Below, piece by piece: positions 1-20,290 of a DNA stretch of 64,000 bases (position 1 is its first letter; each line of letters begins with the position of its first letter). Position numbers and translations under genes: made by a program. The DNA comes from Ceraceosorus guamensis (Eukaryota; Basidiomycota; Exobasidiomycetes; Ceraceosorales; Ceraceosoraceae): NCBI RefSeq assembly GCF_003144195.1, contig NW_020290005.1, positions 62,001 to 126,000 of the forward strand, given 5' to 3'. Below the pieces are notes generated by a model. The model saw only the letters and a program-made list of their open reading frames with translations. It searched no databases and was not told the origin of the DNA.

Positions 1-744
1 GTGGACGCGATGTGCTGCGAGCCCCCGTCGGGCATGTCGTCCCTGTCCACCGAGGTGAGCACGATGTAGCCCAACCCCCAGCGCGAGATGGCCTCGGAGA
101 CGTTTTCGGGTTCGTGTGGGTCCACAGGTGTGGGAGCTCTGGACGTCTTGACGCTGCAGAATCGACAAGCTCGAGTGCATGTATCGCCCATGAGCTGCGC
201 AAGGGGGTGCCGACGACGTTAGCGACATCTGTATCTCTCCACTTGAAGCCACACGCGTGCTTCGCTGCATACGACATACCATGATCGTTGCTGTGCTCGT
301 GCCCTTCTCGCCACCCCAACATTCCCCAATGTTCGGACACCTAGCCTCTTCGCATACCGTAGCTAAGCCCAAACTCCTCACGTCCTTTTTGATCTTTGTG
401 AAATTCGAGCCTGTAGGAATCTTGGTACGCAAATGAGCAGGTAGCCTGGCGTCTGACGTCCTGCCCATCGAGATGCGCGACGAAGGAGAGATCAGGTCCA
501 AAGAGGTTGGTGAGTCGGACGCTAGACGAGCTCGAAGAGCTTCCAAGCGGGACAAAGGCACCGCCGAGTGCGCGGGCAGAGGCTTTGAGGACGAGGATGA
601 GCTGCTGGAAGATGAAGAAGCACCCTCGTCTTTGGAAGGAACCTCTGTGGCGAGCCTCCGAAGCTGAATGGAAGGAGGAGCCAAACGAGAGGCGCTGCCG
701 GTGGCGACAGCCACTGCTCGCGAGGTGCTGCTTCGAGCGAGCAT
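1..744 (-). CDS. LIP5: Lipoyl synthase, mitochondrial (5' part)
   Basis: Radical-SAM enzyme that inserts two sulfurs into octanoyl groups on mitochondrial carrier proteins (PDH E2, KGDH E2, GCV-H). Exons read 744..280 and 194..1, with an 85-nt intron (195..279; donor GTATGT, acceptor GCAG, GCTAAC branch). The frame runs off the left edge. The start at 744 gives a typical matrix presequence ([11 protein letters not shown]..., rich in R and S). The auxiliary cluster cysteines are C131, C136 and C142 ([12 protein letters not shown]). The radical-SAM cysteines are C161, C165 and C168 (CTRACRFC). The lipoyl synthase blocks [15 protein letters not shown] and [13 protein letters not shown] follow in order. 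The C-terminal half of the enzyme lies outside the window. It is transcribed divergently from the POF1-like gene. The identification is very secure. Confidence 0.96.
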   Translation of the reverse strand, partial: MLARSSTSRAVAVATGSASRLAPPSIQLRRLATEVPSKDEGASSSSSSSSSSSKPLPAHSAVPLSRLEALRARLASDSPTSLDLISPSSRISMGRTSDARLPAHLRTKIPTGSNFTKIKKDVRSLGLATVCEEARCPNIGECWGGEKGTSTATIMVCRMQRSTRVASSGEIQMSLTSSAPPCAAHGRYMHSSLSILQRQDVQSSHTCGPTRTRKRLRGHLALGVGLHRAHLGGQGRHARRGLAAHRVH

Positions 745-1213
745 GTCGTGCTCGTGGATGGCAGTTGCGGTATCAGAGGATCGTTTGGAGTTCGGAGGTG
801 CAGGCTGTACACTGAATGGTATGGCTGAGGTGAATGATGATGAGGTGGCGGTCAACAATGAGGTGGGGAGACAGTCGTGACTCAAGACTGTCGTGCATGG
901 GGCAAGCCACGCCGAGATTTGGGGGAAATCACGTGATCGTCGGTCTTCAAAATTTGAGTCACGAAGAGAGTCATGAGTCAAAGTCAAGTCAAAAGAGAGA
1001 ATCAAGATCATGCATTCACGATTCACGATTCCCGATTGGAGGAGCTCCACCTGCGTGCCGAGCAATCAGAACCGACCGGCGCATGAGCCTTTGTCAGCTC
1101 GCAGGTGATGACTTCCGCAGCCAGCATCTCTTCATCCATCCCCAAGCCCACCTGCGATACCGTCATCCCCACCAATTTGAAGCATTGAAACTCTACATTC
1201 TGTGCTCTCGATC
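745..1213. promoter_or_regulatory. Divergent promoter region, LIP5 / POF1-like gene
   Basis: A 469-bp region lies between two start codons that face away from each other. It holds an ATCACGTGAT palindrome (928..937) and three TGASTCA sites (878..884, 955..961, 974..980), the sequence bound by Gcn4/AP-1-type bZIP factors. Tandem TTCACGA units lie near 1015-1035. No TATA box is obvious. Regulatory function is inferred from position only. Confidence 0.5.
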
Positions 1214-2158
1214 ATGGCAACGCTGAGCTCGGCCACGCGTTCCACGTTGCGCAAGCAGCTACGAGACTTTCTCAGCAGATGCGAGTCCTCGTCGTCTTCT
1301 TCGCAGGGTCACCTTCCCTTGATCCTTTATCCCTCACCCGATGCTTTCCCTCCCAGAGTTTCGGGTGCGCTGCACATCAGCGTTCTCGATTCCTCCTTCA
1401 ACCCGCCTTCCAACGCCCACCTAGCCCTCAGCACCCTCGTCCCACCTGCAAGCACCTCGGAACATCCCAATGCTCACCTGTTGCTCTTCTCTGCTACCAA
1501 CGCCGACAAGGGCACCGGCAGAAGTGGAGATTTGAAGCCGGAGAACAGGCTGGACTTGATGCTACTCTTAGCCAAGGATGTGGAAGCGGCATTGAAGGGG
1601 GCAGGGCAAGAAGCTAATGTATTCGTGGGATTGGTTGACAAACCTTTGATGGGCGATAAGAGCTCCCTCATACATGCTCTCCTTCGCCAGCACGGACACA
1701 CGCCTGCTGTCCATAGCGAGGGTGCTCATGCTTCAGACGGTGCTTCGCCCGCAAGATTGCACTACATCGTGGGCACCGACACGCTCGTGCGCTTCTTCGA
1801 GCCAAAGTATTACGGCGGACAAGAAGGCTTCGAGAGGGTATGCAGGCAATTCTTCGAAGTTGAACGCACAAGGTTTCTGTGCGTCAAAAGACCCGCATCG
1901 AGAAACTCTGCGGATGCGGAGCAAGTCAAGAAGGAGGAAGAGGAAGTGTTGAGTAGGGCAAACATTCGAAGGCGTGTCGAGTGCGGGGACGTGGTTGTGG
2001 TGGACGTGCCCGAGGCTGAGGGGATAAGCAGCACTCGTGTGCGCAAGTTGCTTCAGGGATCTCAACCAGCAGAGCAAAAGAGGACCGAGCTCAAGCAGCT
2101 TGTCACGCCTAGCATCGCCGAGTATTTGCTCAATGAGCAGAGCATTTGGATGGAATGA
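1214..2158 (+). CDS. POF1: Pof1-like nucleotidylyltransferase (NMNAT superfamily)
   Basis: Single-exon gene of 314 aa. The N-terminal nucleotide-binding block DSSFNPPSNAHLAL (about residues 59-72) is the fungal Pof1 form of the (G/S)xFxPxHxGH motif of the NMNAT/cytidylyltransferase fold. The C-terminal ISSTRVRKLL is the matching ISSTxxR signature. The block LHYIVGTDTLVRFF in the middle agrees with Pof1-type proteins rather than with classical NMNAT. Yeast Pof1 is an ATP-hydrolysing NMNAT-like protein linked to filamentation and ER protein quality control, so the exact substrate is uncertain. ATG 1214 is the first ATG in frame; the frame opens a few codons upstream with only a GTG. It converges with the phosphatase gene, stop to stop 87 bp apart. 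Confidence 0.85.
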   Translation: MATLSSATRSTLRKQLRDFLSRCESSSSSSQGHLPLILYPSPDAFPPRVSGALHISVLDSSFNPPSNAHLALSTLVPPASTSEHPNAHLLLFSATNADKGTGRSGDLKPENRLDLMLLLAKDVEAALKGAGQEANVFVGLVDKPLMGDKSSLIHALLRQHGHTPAVHSEGAHASDGASPARLHYIVGTDTLVRFFEPKYYGGQEGFERVCRQFFEVERTRFLCVKRPASRNSADAEQVKKEEEEVLSRANIRRRVECGDVVVVDVPEAEGISSTRVRKLLQGSQPAEQKRTELKQLVTPSIAEYLLNEQSIWME

Positions 2159-2245
2159 CGAATCACTCGGTATCATCATAATCATTGAGTTGCGGGAAGA
2201 GGAGAAGCAGCACGACTTCGGGACCAGGCTCAGCGCACCACTTCA

Positions 2246-4069
2246 TCACAGCTTTCGACTCCACGTATCATCTAGTCTGGTCTCGTAGCGCTTTTCTCCT
2301 GTCTTGAGACGGATGTATGCGTTGACGCTCTGCTCTACCGTCCTCAAGTCGAAGTCGAAGATGCGCGTTCCTGCACACAATGGGACACGCTCAGCAGTTG
2401 CGATTATCCACTCTCGACCAGTGCCGCGCCTCGCACGCCAGACTCACCATGGTTCCAATTGTCATACTGGAAGTGCAGAGCGAAAGGGCAAAAAGGGCCC
2501 ATCAGCGCTCCAGCCTTTGAGCGCACACACCATCTCGCTCTGGTGGCCAGCCGCATCCACTCACGTCGTATCCGCCATCTCCCGTCTTCTTCGCGAAGCA
2601 GATTGGGACAATCTCACCTTTGATGGTCGTCAAGCCTGAAGGTGCGCACCAATCATTGCCGTGGTCGTGGCCGCTAACAAGGGCGTGGATGCGCGATGTA
2701 CCGGTGCTACCGCGAGAGAGAGCTGTCAAGTACGGCTGATCTTGGCCGGCTGTGATTCGGGCGCAAGGGGAACAAATGAACGATGCCATCACTTCTTTGA
2801 ACATTAGCGAAGACTCAGATCCCCGAATCGCAACTGCTTACCGTCGCCTTGGTTAGCCAATGGCTTATCCTCGTTCAACCCGGAAAACGTCTTGGGTGAA
2901 CTATCGTTGCCGGGAAAGTTGCCTGGCCTTTCGTCGGTAATGCCACCAATCTTGTCTTGGTACGGGTCGGCATTCTGCGTGCTGGAAAAGTAATGATTGG
3001 GAATATGTGTGAAGATCAAAGAGGGAGGAAGAGTGCCCCACGCTCTTTGCAGGTCCGAAGAGGTGCGATTGAGCCAGATTGCGACAGACGGATCCACAAA
3101 GCTGTCGATTTGGGTGTTTCTGAAATGCAATTGGAGCGCCCCGCAGACGTGGGTGTTCAATGGCAAATGTATCCATCAGCCGAGCTGCATGAGCACCATG
3201 AAGGACGTGTATAGACTGACCCCTGCTCTTTGAGCGTCTTGCCGCTTCGAGAATCCAAGCTCCAAATCAAGAGCGCAGGTCTTGATCCGCGCTTGGCATT
3301 GGAGCGAGAATAGATGGGAACCCAATAATTATCGCTGCCTACATCTCCACCTCCCACACCGGCTGGCGCTCTGCGAGTATAAGAAAGGTTCGGAGCGATG
3401 CGCCTTTCTATATCGCCCAGACTTGCATGGGTGCAATAGTTGTCCTGCAAGGCGTAAACAGTCGGACAGAAGCATCAGTGCGCTAGCGTCATGGAGGAGT
3501 CCATACGCAGCGCAGCGCAGCAACACAAACACGACTCACATTGTCGTGGTTGCCGTGCGTCGTGCTGAATGGGATCTTGGCCTTTATGAGCGGCGTAAAG
3601 AGTTGCTTGACGGCCGCCTCGACGACTGAAGTTCCGTTCGCCGCTTCTCCAGAGACTACGTCTCCGTTGTGAAAGACGTAGTTAGGTGACTCTGCACGCA
3701 GATAAGAAGCGACCTCTGCTGCTGTCGCTGCATTGACGTTGCTGACATTTGCTGCAAAGAGCACGAGCGCCTTGCAACCGTCAGCTGAAGAGGTGTGTAG
3801 CCCGTCTGGCGTGTACACGTACCTGGGTTCGTCTGTCCATCCAGCATGTGCGTATCGGAGAAGACGGCCAATTTGAACTTGCCCTTCTCGTCGAATGACA
3901 AGAGAGGCAGCCGAGGGTAAGGATCGGCGACCAGATTCGATGACCCCGCTGCTGTCTCCCATCCTGACACATCCCGTGGAAGAGGTGCTTGGAAGGGACG
4001 ACCATCCGTCGGTCGACACAGGAGCGCCACGAGCGACAGAAGAGAGGTGCAGATCAACCTTGCGTACAT
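2246..4069 (-). CDS. Secreted calcineurin-like metallophosphatase (PAP29/Dcr2-like)
   Basis: Seven exons: 4069..3823, 3751..3540, 3444..3221, 3119..2842, 2749..2565, 2466..2448 and 2370..2246, giving 429 aa with all phases consistent. One internal exon is only 19 nt and encodes the conserved DNWNH region. The N-terminus is a clear signal peptide (MYARLICTSLLSLVALLC). The metal-binding motifs appear in the expected order: FSDTH (D72, H74), HNGDVVSG, THGNHDN, FTHIPNH and SGHDHGNDWC. The GHDHGNDWC form is typical of fungal and plant PAP29-like phosphatases. It probably acts in the secretory pathway or outside the cell on phosphate monoesters. The physiological substrate is unknown. (CGAA)5 sits in the 5' leader. 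Confidence 0.88.
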
Positions 4070-11644
<7,575 letters not shown>

Positions 11645-12266
11645 GGCTGCCTTGCCAGACGTAGTGGACGATCGATAGGCCATTCTGTCCGCTCATATTT
11701 TCGACTTCAAATTTTTCCCATATACCACTGTGGTCACAATTTCTGCCAGACGTTCCACACGGTCTGCTGCTAGTGTCCTAACTTCACGCCCTACACGTGC
11801 GACAGATATCCAGCTTCTCTTCCCGTCTCGCGTTGCCCGCCCCGAGCTCGACGAGCTCGGTGCCGATTCTTGCTTCACGCTCTGTTCCTCCCTCGACCCA
11901 ACGCGCCTACTCTTGTGAAAGCAGCTTGGATAATCTTCAGAGCAGTCTCTCTGCGCGTCTTGATTGGTGAGCGTGTCCTTGTCACGTTGTACGGCTCGGG
12001 TACATGGCCCCGCCCCCCCTTTCCCCAAGCTCTTCCCCATTCTTGTGTGACTCGCTCAACAGTATATTTCCCATCCTAGACGACTCCTTCTGCGAAAGCG
12101 ATTTGTGAAACTTTGCATCGCGTGAATTGATTGATGCCGAGTGAGCGCTCTGTACTACCTGTCCTTGCGTCAGATGGGGGTTTGCGCGCAGGAACGTAAG
12201 AGGTAAGGAGGCAGACTTGCATCTCTACACGCACTCTCGGTCTTTCCATTGCGCTACATTCGTGAT
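11645..12266. other. Convergent intergenic region, SRPK / transporter
   Basis: About 620 bp between two stop codons. I see no coding signature, tRNA or repeat; it presumably holds the two 3' UTRs and terminators. Confidence 0.5.
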
Positions 12267-14597
12267 TCAATCGCCGACCGTGAAATGCGTCGTCTCGGCC
12301 AAGATGACGGCCACGCCAGCTACGGTAGCTGGCACGATGACGACGGCGCACCAAAGAGCAAATTGTTTCTGCGTGACGTGAACACCACCTTGTTGCAGAC
12401 CTTGTCTCCATAGCAGACCGGCCAGACTAGCTGCAAAGGTGCCTCCCAGCGCTCCCACATTGCTACCGAAAGCAATCGAATAGATGCCGGTCTTGAGGAT
12501 GAGGGCAGAGTCCTGCAATGGTAATTTGGAACGAAAAGAATCGGTTTGGAGCGCTTTGGTCAGAAGAATCGTCCCACCGATATTTGTGCCTCCAAACTGC
12601 CAGATCATCGGCCCAAAAAACAAACAAAAGCAAGGGAAACAGAAAGACGTAGAGTACAAGTTGTGTAAGCACGGATTCAAAAAGCGCAGCTATTGGACCC
12701 GAAGAGTCTTTCCTCGTATGGACTCGTGGGCAAGGCGACTCACGTTGCAAAGAATGACACCAAGGAAAGAGATGAAGAAGGCGGTGGCTGTGCTACCATG
12801 CGCACACACCTTTCCGAGCCCGGCGGCCATGATGTTAATGAAGCCCACATGAGCAAGTGCCTGAACCAGGATGAACATTCCAAAGGCGAATGGCAAGAGA
12901 GAACAAGGCAGACGACGGAGCACGGTCGTCACGGTCGGATAAGCCTCTGCTACTGCTTCGAGATGAAGTAGTAGACGTCCCAAGGGCGGAATTTTTTGTT
13001 TTGTGCCTCGTGATGGCGTAGCCTGGCCAGGACTGTCCAAGCGTGTCGGCTGTACAGACATCGTCCCATCTTGAAGAGCGATGGAATCGGCTGTCCTTGC
13101 AGGCTCAGGTCTCGACACTGCCGTCATCTCTATGCCGTTTTCACTGCTGGCTGCATTGGCACGAGTCGCCTCTTTCGCTTTGCGAAACTTTCTCGAGGTC
13201 AAAAAGTCGTATGCCAAATCTCTCAAAAAGCAGACGACTGCACCAGGAACAGCTACCATGTACACGTGCACCCCTCCTGCGACGCTCGTACCCACCAGCG
13301 TACCGAGCGTGGCAGTCATGATAATCGTGTTGAATATGGCGCCGTTCCTGTCCACCAAGGCGGCACGCGCATCAACATCTGGAGCAATGATGGTAGGTGG
13401 AATGTAAAAGATGGGAGGAGACCTTTCCGACGACTGCGTTTCTTCTTGCATTCCGTTCTCTGCGCTCCGGTCAGAAGGCGCCAGATCAGCCTTGAAGCTG
13501 CTCTTGTTCCTTCTCCTCGTGAGAGATTTTGCCCAGCCAACGACGGCAGAGACTCCCCCGCGAGACAGAGCCGAGCTGTCTGCTGGTGATGCACGCTCTG
13601 TCTTCGCTACCGCCTTTCCGGGCTTGTTGCGAAAGAAGAGTAGCATGGCTCCGAGAGCGGCAAGAGCCGAAGCTAGCGCCGGCAGCACCATATAAGCCGT
13701 ATACGTGGGAAAGTCGATTCCGAACCCTGTTGCGATGACCAAGTTGGTCGGATTTGAGGAGACCAGCACGGCAGAGGAAATATTTGCAGCTACGAATTGC
13801 GACCAGATCCAAGCTGAAGGAGGAGCAATTCCGGCTACGCGAGTAAAGTAGACTAGGAAAGCAGTACCGCTCAAGATGACCGGATCGTTGCCGACCAGCA
13901 CGCCGGCTGTCCAAAAGAAAAAGTACAGCAAGAGGTACAATCTGAATCCTTTGGAACCGGCTTTGGTGCAGACTAGAAAGGCCAAGTAGCGCAAGAGGCC
14001 GGTAGCGTCTAGACTGATGGCGATGTATGCTAGAGAGATGAACAGCGCCAACACGTCGTACGGCTCTACGCCTTCTTCCCCGACTATTCCAGCTCGTACC
14101 TGCTCCCCACCTATCGTCGTTGTGGCCAGCAAGAGCAGTATGCCGAGAGCTGGCGTCCAGACATGATTGAGGGTCAGGTAGGAGCGTTTGGGAGCTGCAG
14201 CCGAAGCTTGTGCTGGCGTTGCGGGAGGCGTATACCGAGCATCGGGCTCTCGTGTCTCTTTCTGGCTACTTGGGTCAGATGGCGCCTCGCCCGACTGCCG
14301 CGCAGCAGCAATCTGATCCGAGAATGAAGGAGCTGGTCTGAGCCCGTGCAGTCGCTCTTCTTTACCCTGACCGCCGAATAGCTTGCTGTGCATGGACCTC
14401 GCCAAGCGAGGGAAAAGATGAGGCAGCGGAAGGCGCAGAGGCTGAATGCAGATCAGCGAGACTGCTGCGAATACGATGATGGCGAAGATGCCGTGACCAT
14501 CTAGAGAGGATGGCATCGCAGCTGAATGGTCGGATGTCGAGCGTTCAGCCGGACTGGTCGCCTGTGAGAGCAGAGGCCGGCTGGGCCACCGAAGCAT
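12267..14597 (-). CDS. ArsB/CitM-family (ion transporter superfamily) membrane transporter
   Basis: Exons 14597..12744 and 12596..12267 (147-nt intron, GTGAGT...GCAG) give 727 aa. About ten or more hydrophobic helices are visible. The ArsB/NhaD/CitM-type blocks are present: LALFISLAYIAISLDATGLLRYLAF, the re-entrant motif WTAGVLVGNDPVILSGTAF, SSNPTNLVIATGF, and the second-repeat motif CNFGGTNIGGTILL, which is rebuilt exactly across the splice. Long hydrophilic loops (about residues 65-135 and 340-480) are typical of fungal members. The substrate could be arsenite, a dicarboxylate/citrate or an inorganic anion; sequence alone does not decide. ATG 14597 is the first ATG of the frame; upstream TTG codons are ignored. 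It is divergent from the WD protein gene. Confidence 0.85.
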
Positions 14598-15968
14598 GAT
14601 GACCGCCTGTCGCTTGGCGGCGTGAGCGCTAGCCAAAGCCAGGTTGGTGAGCTACTGCTGTGCAGCTGAGTTGGGCTCGATAAAGGAGATGATTGCGAGC
14701 TCCAGGCGAGCCTTGATTCTGACTTCTAAGACATGGTGGTGAAAAGGCACAAAATCGTTCGGAGCAGCGCGCAGAGCCATTCGGATGGCCGCGAAGCCGA
14801 GTGACCATGTGCTCCTTTCTGAAGCGCACCTCGAGGCAGTGTGGATCAAGCATCTGATGCCTCGATGCTGCTTGAATATCACTCACGAATCACAATGTGA
14901 ATGCGGCTTCCCACGCTCAACACGTCTGCTCGATCGTCCTGCTGACGCGGACCATGGGATCAGGAACATGCAGCATTCTCGGTAGCGCACGTGACGTGTG
15001 GCTTGCTCACCTCAAATCTGGTCCTCATCACGTCCTGGCGAGTCGTGAGTGTCTTGGCAAGCGTTATGCATGGCAGTCGTGAGAGGGGAGCGAGGGATTG
15101 AGGGATGCATGCAGCCAAGAGCTTCGGGGCCAAGCCGAGTCAGGCAGGCCAAATCATTAAGCTTCGTGATCATTCCTGTTGTCCAGCATCCGGCATACAT
15201 ACACCTTGTTTCTTCCTCGACGCAATTCCGAGGCTTTTCGGAATTGTCAAAATCGCACGCGCAGCCTTGGACAAGTAGCACGTTTTAATGTCGAGATTCA
15301 AATCAGACTGCTGTGACTGTCGAGGCAACGACGATGTGATTTTTGGAATGGAATATCGAGTCACATGATGATCGAGTGCGCAGTATAGTCAATCAAAATC
15401 TGACTCAAAACTGTTGTGACTCTGATGACTGTTGTATAAAAGGTAGTCAAAGTCGTGAGTGTGAGTCACAACAGCTAGAACAGCGAACGCGCCAAACCCA
15501 GGCCAGTGTGTGTCACGTGTGCAGATCGTTGGCCATGCTGATGTGTAACGCACGCCTCAAACTCGCAACCTGAAACCTCGCGTCACGCTGCACAGCAGGG
15601 CTGCGATGCCCGCTCAATCAGCGGCGCTGCACTCGTCTGCCTGTTATTGTGCAGCTGCGCGTCTGTGCACCGGCAGGGTGTGGAGCATGCACGCGCATCC
15701 AACAGCAGCAGCATGCATGCACGCGTGTACCGTACTCACGACTCGTGACTGTATATGCTGTTGTGTGTGCGCAACAGCACCGGCTTCGGGTTCGTAGCAT
15801 GTTCCACTCAGACTCACAACAACAGTCAAAAGTCAAAAGTCACACACTCGTCAGATTCGCGAGCGGCAATCGTGTTGCTGGCTTCGCGTTTCGGACGTCG
15901 AGCGTTCTGTCGAGTTTGCTATCATCATCTGTGCATCATCATCAAGGCCGTCACGCCGCTCTCCTGCC
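14598..15968. promoter_or_regulatory. Divergent intergenic region rich in AGTCGTGAG / TGASTCA motifs
   Basis: About 1.4 kb without a convincing ORF. It holds four exact copies of the CTCACGACT/AGTCGTGAG 9-mer (15041..15049, 15075..15083, 15451..15459, 15735..15743) and two TGASTCA sites (15401..15407, 15462..15468). The copy at 15451 is preceded by TGTATAAAAG. Runs of alternating TGCATGC/CAGCAG near 15690-15720 add further self-complementary sequence. Confidence 0.5.
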
Positions 15969-18544
15969 ATGACCGGACAAGGAGCTTCGCAGTGAGTTGC
16001 CTCCCAAGCTGTGCGGTACTTTGATGTCAATGGGCGCGCGCCAGCCTTTCTGCCATGAGCTTGTCGGCTGCTCTATCAATGCTCACTCTTCAAATCGTGA
16101 TTACGCACCTTTGCACCTCAGTCAGCGAGAGCTACTAAACTCAGCTTCTCCGGACATCATAGCTGCTAGGGTGGATGCTCATCACTCGCAGCTTCGAGAC
16201 GTGGTACAATTGGGATCCGATGATGACACTGTAATCTACCGTGAGTGGTTGAAGCTCAGTGGAGCTCAAGGTCAGCTGCTCTCGATGCAGTATAGCCGGT
16301 CTGATCCCTCATATTTTATCCTTTGCGGAGCAGTCAGCGCCGAGAATGTGTGCATCGCCGACTTTTCGACATTGAAGCCGCCGACCACTCTTGCAGCGCT
16401 GGACTTTCCTGCTGTATGCCTGCGGACCGGGTCGGGCATCATGGCTGCTGGCGGACAACACTCCGAGCTCGCCTTGCGACCACTGCCATTGTCGACCCGA
16501 GCGGCCAACACGCAATGTTTGCAAGGAGAAACGCCTAGCTCCACCCTCAGCGTCTCTCCAGCAGCAGCAGAGTCATCTAGGTCTTCGCCTTCGTCTGCCC
16601 TGCTCGGCTCGACTCAATCTCAGCATAGTCGTGTCTTGCCTGGTTCCAGCTCTGGAACACCACTTTGGCGGCTATGCACGCCTACTGGTCGCAGCATCAA
16701 CAATAGCATCTTCATTGCACCTCCCACTGTCCTCTCACGTGGTTCCTCGAGCTCAGAAATCACGTCTGGCAGAGCAGAAGCCATCGGGCAAAGCGGCCAC
16801 AATCCCCTTCATCCCTCCCAAAGACAAGAGCAGCGCAGAGCGCCCAGCAGTCTGTTCTCACGGCACGCGTTAGACACCGAGCTCGCGCGAGACGAAGATG
16901 CGGCGGCAGCCTATGGGTTCACGATGCACGAATTGTCGAGGCGGCGCGAATCGCGGGCTGGCGGAAGTCGTGCGGGGGAGGAAGGGATTGCACCTCTTTC
17001 TAGCGCTCGTCGCATCCTTTCGGACGAGAGTGTGAGCGCAGAAGACGATGATCAAGTCGATGAAGACGACGAGGAAGATGATCTCGAGGATGAGATCGAA
17101 AATGAGACTGAAGTCAGCGCGAGGGTGGAGGGGCATGAGATGCAACCCACGCCAAACAGCGGGGGCGCAGTGCTCTTCGTGTCGAACAATGATCAGACCC
17201 TGCGCTGTTTCCGACTGCGTCCTGGCGCGGGCTCCAGCAGTCGGATAGACACTGGACTGCCAGGACTGACCAGGTAAGCCTTTTTCCTCATCTCGACCCA
17301 TCTGTACGGCGCCTCGCCTGGTGTTCCTTGCGCTTACTTCTCCATCATTGTGGCAGAGTTCGAACGGTCTCGTTTCCTACAGCCATCAATCACTCTTCGC
17401 TGAGTCCAGACGGGCGCACGCTTGTCGCTGTCGGAGACACCGCAGAGGTGTTCCTCTATCACATGTCAACTTCGGGCACTTTCGATCACATCAAAACTTT
17501 GATGGGTGAGTCGAATTTAGCCCGGTCCCGAGAGTCAATGGCCTGATCGAGAGTCGCATGCCTCTGCATGGTGGCAGCGAGCACAGACGCGTCATTTTCC
17601 ACCACCTGGAGTCCCGACGGAATGAAGTTGTGAGTGCTAGCAAAGAAGATGCTACGTCGCACGAGTGCTGACCTGTATGACCCGATGGCTCAACAGCGCG
17701 GTCGCTAGTCAAGACGGTGTCATCAGCATCTGGGACGTGCGGTCCAATCGCTGCGAAGCACAGCTGTACACTTCTCAAGATGCTCAGATTGGCCCGGGCG
17801 CGGCAAGGGTGGTGAAGTGGAGCCCGCGGGGTGATCTGCTGGCTTACACTGAACACGAAAACTACTTTCATGTCGTCGAGACCACAACGTTCAAGGGCAC
17901 CCAACGAATTTCTGTCGCTACGCCTTCGGCCCGTCCAGAATCAGAGCGGTCACCTCGGCGCAGCGCAGCAGCCGCATCTTCTCAGTCGAGCAACCCGCGC
18001 GGTGATATGGTGATAGGTGCAGAAAGCACCACTTCTGCTCCGCTTTGGTCTCGGGGCTCTAGGACTTCTGCGAGTGCAGCATCCAATCTTGTGCGCTCCT
18101 CTAGAGCCGGGGGTCGTACCGAGCTCTTAGGAGGCGGCGTCGCCTTGCAGACCACAAGTCTCAGAGACGCTTGGGAGGAAGCATTGCCCATTGTGAGAGC
18201 ATATAGCGGTTTTGGGCCGGGCTCGAGCGTGATCTGGCCCACTGCAGAGTCGCGTAGACAAAGGGTGAGGGATTAGCCAAGTGATGCCTGCGCTTGGCCT
18301 CAGCTAAACGTGCGCTTTGATCCTCCGGCCACAGGACCGAAACAAGACCATCGCTGGGCTTACCTGGGACTCCAAAGGTGAGTGGCTGCTAGGGAGAGCT
18401 GAGCCTCGGAGCGACCGCTGAGCGGACCATTCTTCCTTTGGCGGGGCAGGAGAAAGCCTCTACGTGGCTAGCGATACTCACATTATGAGATATCGCGTCG
18501 TGGAGCTCCGCAGATCATTTGCCGCCCCGGATCAGATGCGGTAG
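15969..18544 (+). CDS. WD40-repeat protein with DUF2415-like C-terminus
   Basis: Seven exons: 15969..15991, 16122..17273, 17357..17505, 17578..17629, 17697..18264, 18335..18377 and 18450..18544, giving 693 aa. The first exon encodes only MTGQGAS plus two bases; it is preferred over ATG 16024 because its GTGAGT donor and the acceptor at 16121 restore the frame. WD-type blades are visible: AVGDTAEVFLYHM, FSTTWSPDGMKF, VASQDGVISIWDVRS and VKWSPRGDLLAYTEHE. The terminal IAGLTWDSKGESLYVASDTHIMRYRV matches the DUF2415 segment of fungal WD proteins. An acidic Asp/Glu stretch lies near residues 310-340 and a Ser-rich linker near 150-300. It is a probable beta-propeller scaffold; the partner is unknown. 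Confidence 0.82.
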
Positions 18545-20290
18545 CGCATAAAGTGTCAATCTGTCTTTTCGGGAGGCAAGCTGTCAGTTTGAACTCGATC
18601 GTGTCACCCATCATAACCTGTCTCGGCGCCTGTGTACCACTACTTTCTCTCTCTATCTCTCCATGTGTACTTCTTTTGCCACGAATGATCCGGGCATCTC
18701 ACGTTTTGTGTTCCAATGAACCTCCTTTCAAGCTCTTTCATTGGGACACCGCCATGTCTACCTCGTGTGCGGAGAAGTATGCAGAGGCTTGCTGGGCTTT
18801 ACTTAAGGGACAAGACTGCCCACCATGTCTGAAGTCGTCCCGAGACACGGCGGCCGAAGTGCGAGTATACATCCACGCGGGCCGTCCACGCTGATAGCGC
18901 TGAGCACTCGTACAGGAGAGCTTTCCGATACAGCTTTACCTTGTTGTGCGCGGTCTTCATTTGGATTCCACCATTCACATAGTGAGCTCATTAATTCTGC
19001 TGCGCAGGTTATTTTGTGAGCGCCCCTATTATTACTGCACGGTGTATTCATACTCTGACTCTTCTGCCTATATATAGCTTGCGGCTTGGACCCTTCCAGG
19101 CGCAGCTCCTGCTGCTCCGGGCGGGGTCTGTTGGTCCCAATTAAGGATGCGGGGTGCATCGTGCATGCTGCTGCTGCTAATCAAGAATTGCATCCCGCTC
19201 GCTCACGTTGTGAATGGCGCAACGAGCTGCTGCTCACGAGCATGCAGAGGCAGGCGGACGAGCTGAGACTCAACGCCTGCATGGCGACTCGCGACTTGCT
19301 CAGCTATGGGAAGAGAGGCCCCTCTCGCAAATGAGGTCCTCCTCACGCCACCATCACGAACAGCTATAGGCACACCTCTTCTCGCCGTCCAGAGATCCTG
19401 GGTGCGGATGCAGAATCACGAACGTCTCGACGACAAAGCTACGTACGTTCTACCGCCGGTTGCACGTACAGCAGAATAAATAGATGCATGGCTGCCTCGA
19501 TCACTCTCACCTGCTGCGCTTAGATCGTGCACAAAAGTCACAGTGCGGGCGAGATCTTGCATGGATTCGGCCTCGGTCCGCGCCGCGGCTGCGCGTATCG
19601 AACGAGCGGTCGCGGAAGGTTGATGGTGTACCGACAATCAATCACAAATATCGCGAATTGTGAATGGACAAAGCGCCGACTGAAGGCTTTGTGTGCGGTT
19701 GAGCAAGTGCGGGTTCTGACACGCAGTCACACAGTGTATATGAGGGAACTGCAATGTGTAAATGCTTCGGCACCCCGTCGATGTTTCCTTCGAGCTTGGG
19801 TCGTCAACGGCGGGCGGCCCTACACCGTACAATTAGCTCGAATTACTCATGTGCATACGTGTAGAGCGAGCGGCCCGTGCGACCCCGTGATTTTTCAAGT
19901 CAAGAGTCACAGTGGATCCACCCCTGCATGGCTTCGCCATTCCCCTTTAAATAATCTTGAATGTGAATATATATATACTCTTGACTCTTCTGACTGGGCG
20001 GGTATTGTGATTGCTCACATCGTGGACGCGGACCGAGTCTTGAGTCGCACCTCATCAAGCCATTTGTCAGGAGTCAGACTCACATAGTGCTCTTGATGAC
20101 GAGCTTGGCAAGCTGGGAGGACGCAAGTCATGCCAAGGGATATGAAGATTCTCTCCTGCACCCGCTTCATGATCAAGATCTAGTCGACCACGTCTTGCTC
20201 TCATCTAACGACCTCTCACGCTTTACGAAACGCCAGCCCGACAGCCTGCCTCTCCTCCAAATCCAGCCCTGAAAGCATACATCTTGCGCA
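18545..20290. other. Intergenic region, no gene recognised
   Basis: About 1.75 kb. ORFs up to 186 codons lack family signatures and mostly lack an ATG. TA-rich runs (TATATATATA near 19968) lie next to TCTTGACTCTTCTGACT, and TCACA/TCTTGACT motifs recur up to 20090. The last 200 bp is the presumed promoter of the beta-helix gene. Confidence 0.45.

Noticed and set aside
19527-20087. 186-codon plus ORF upstream of the beta-helix gene
   Set aside because: It opens with GTG, crosses the TATATA/TCTTGACT motif region and shows no coherent composition or family.
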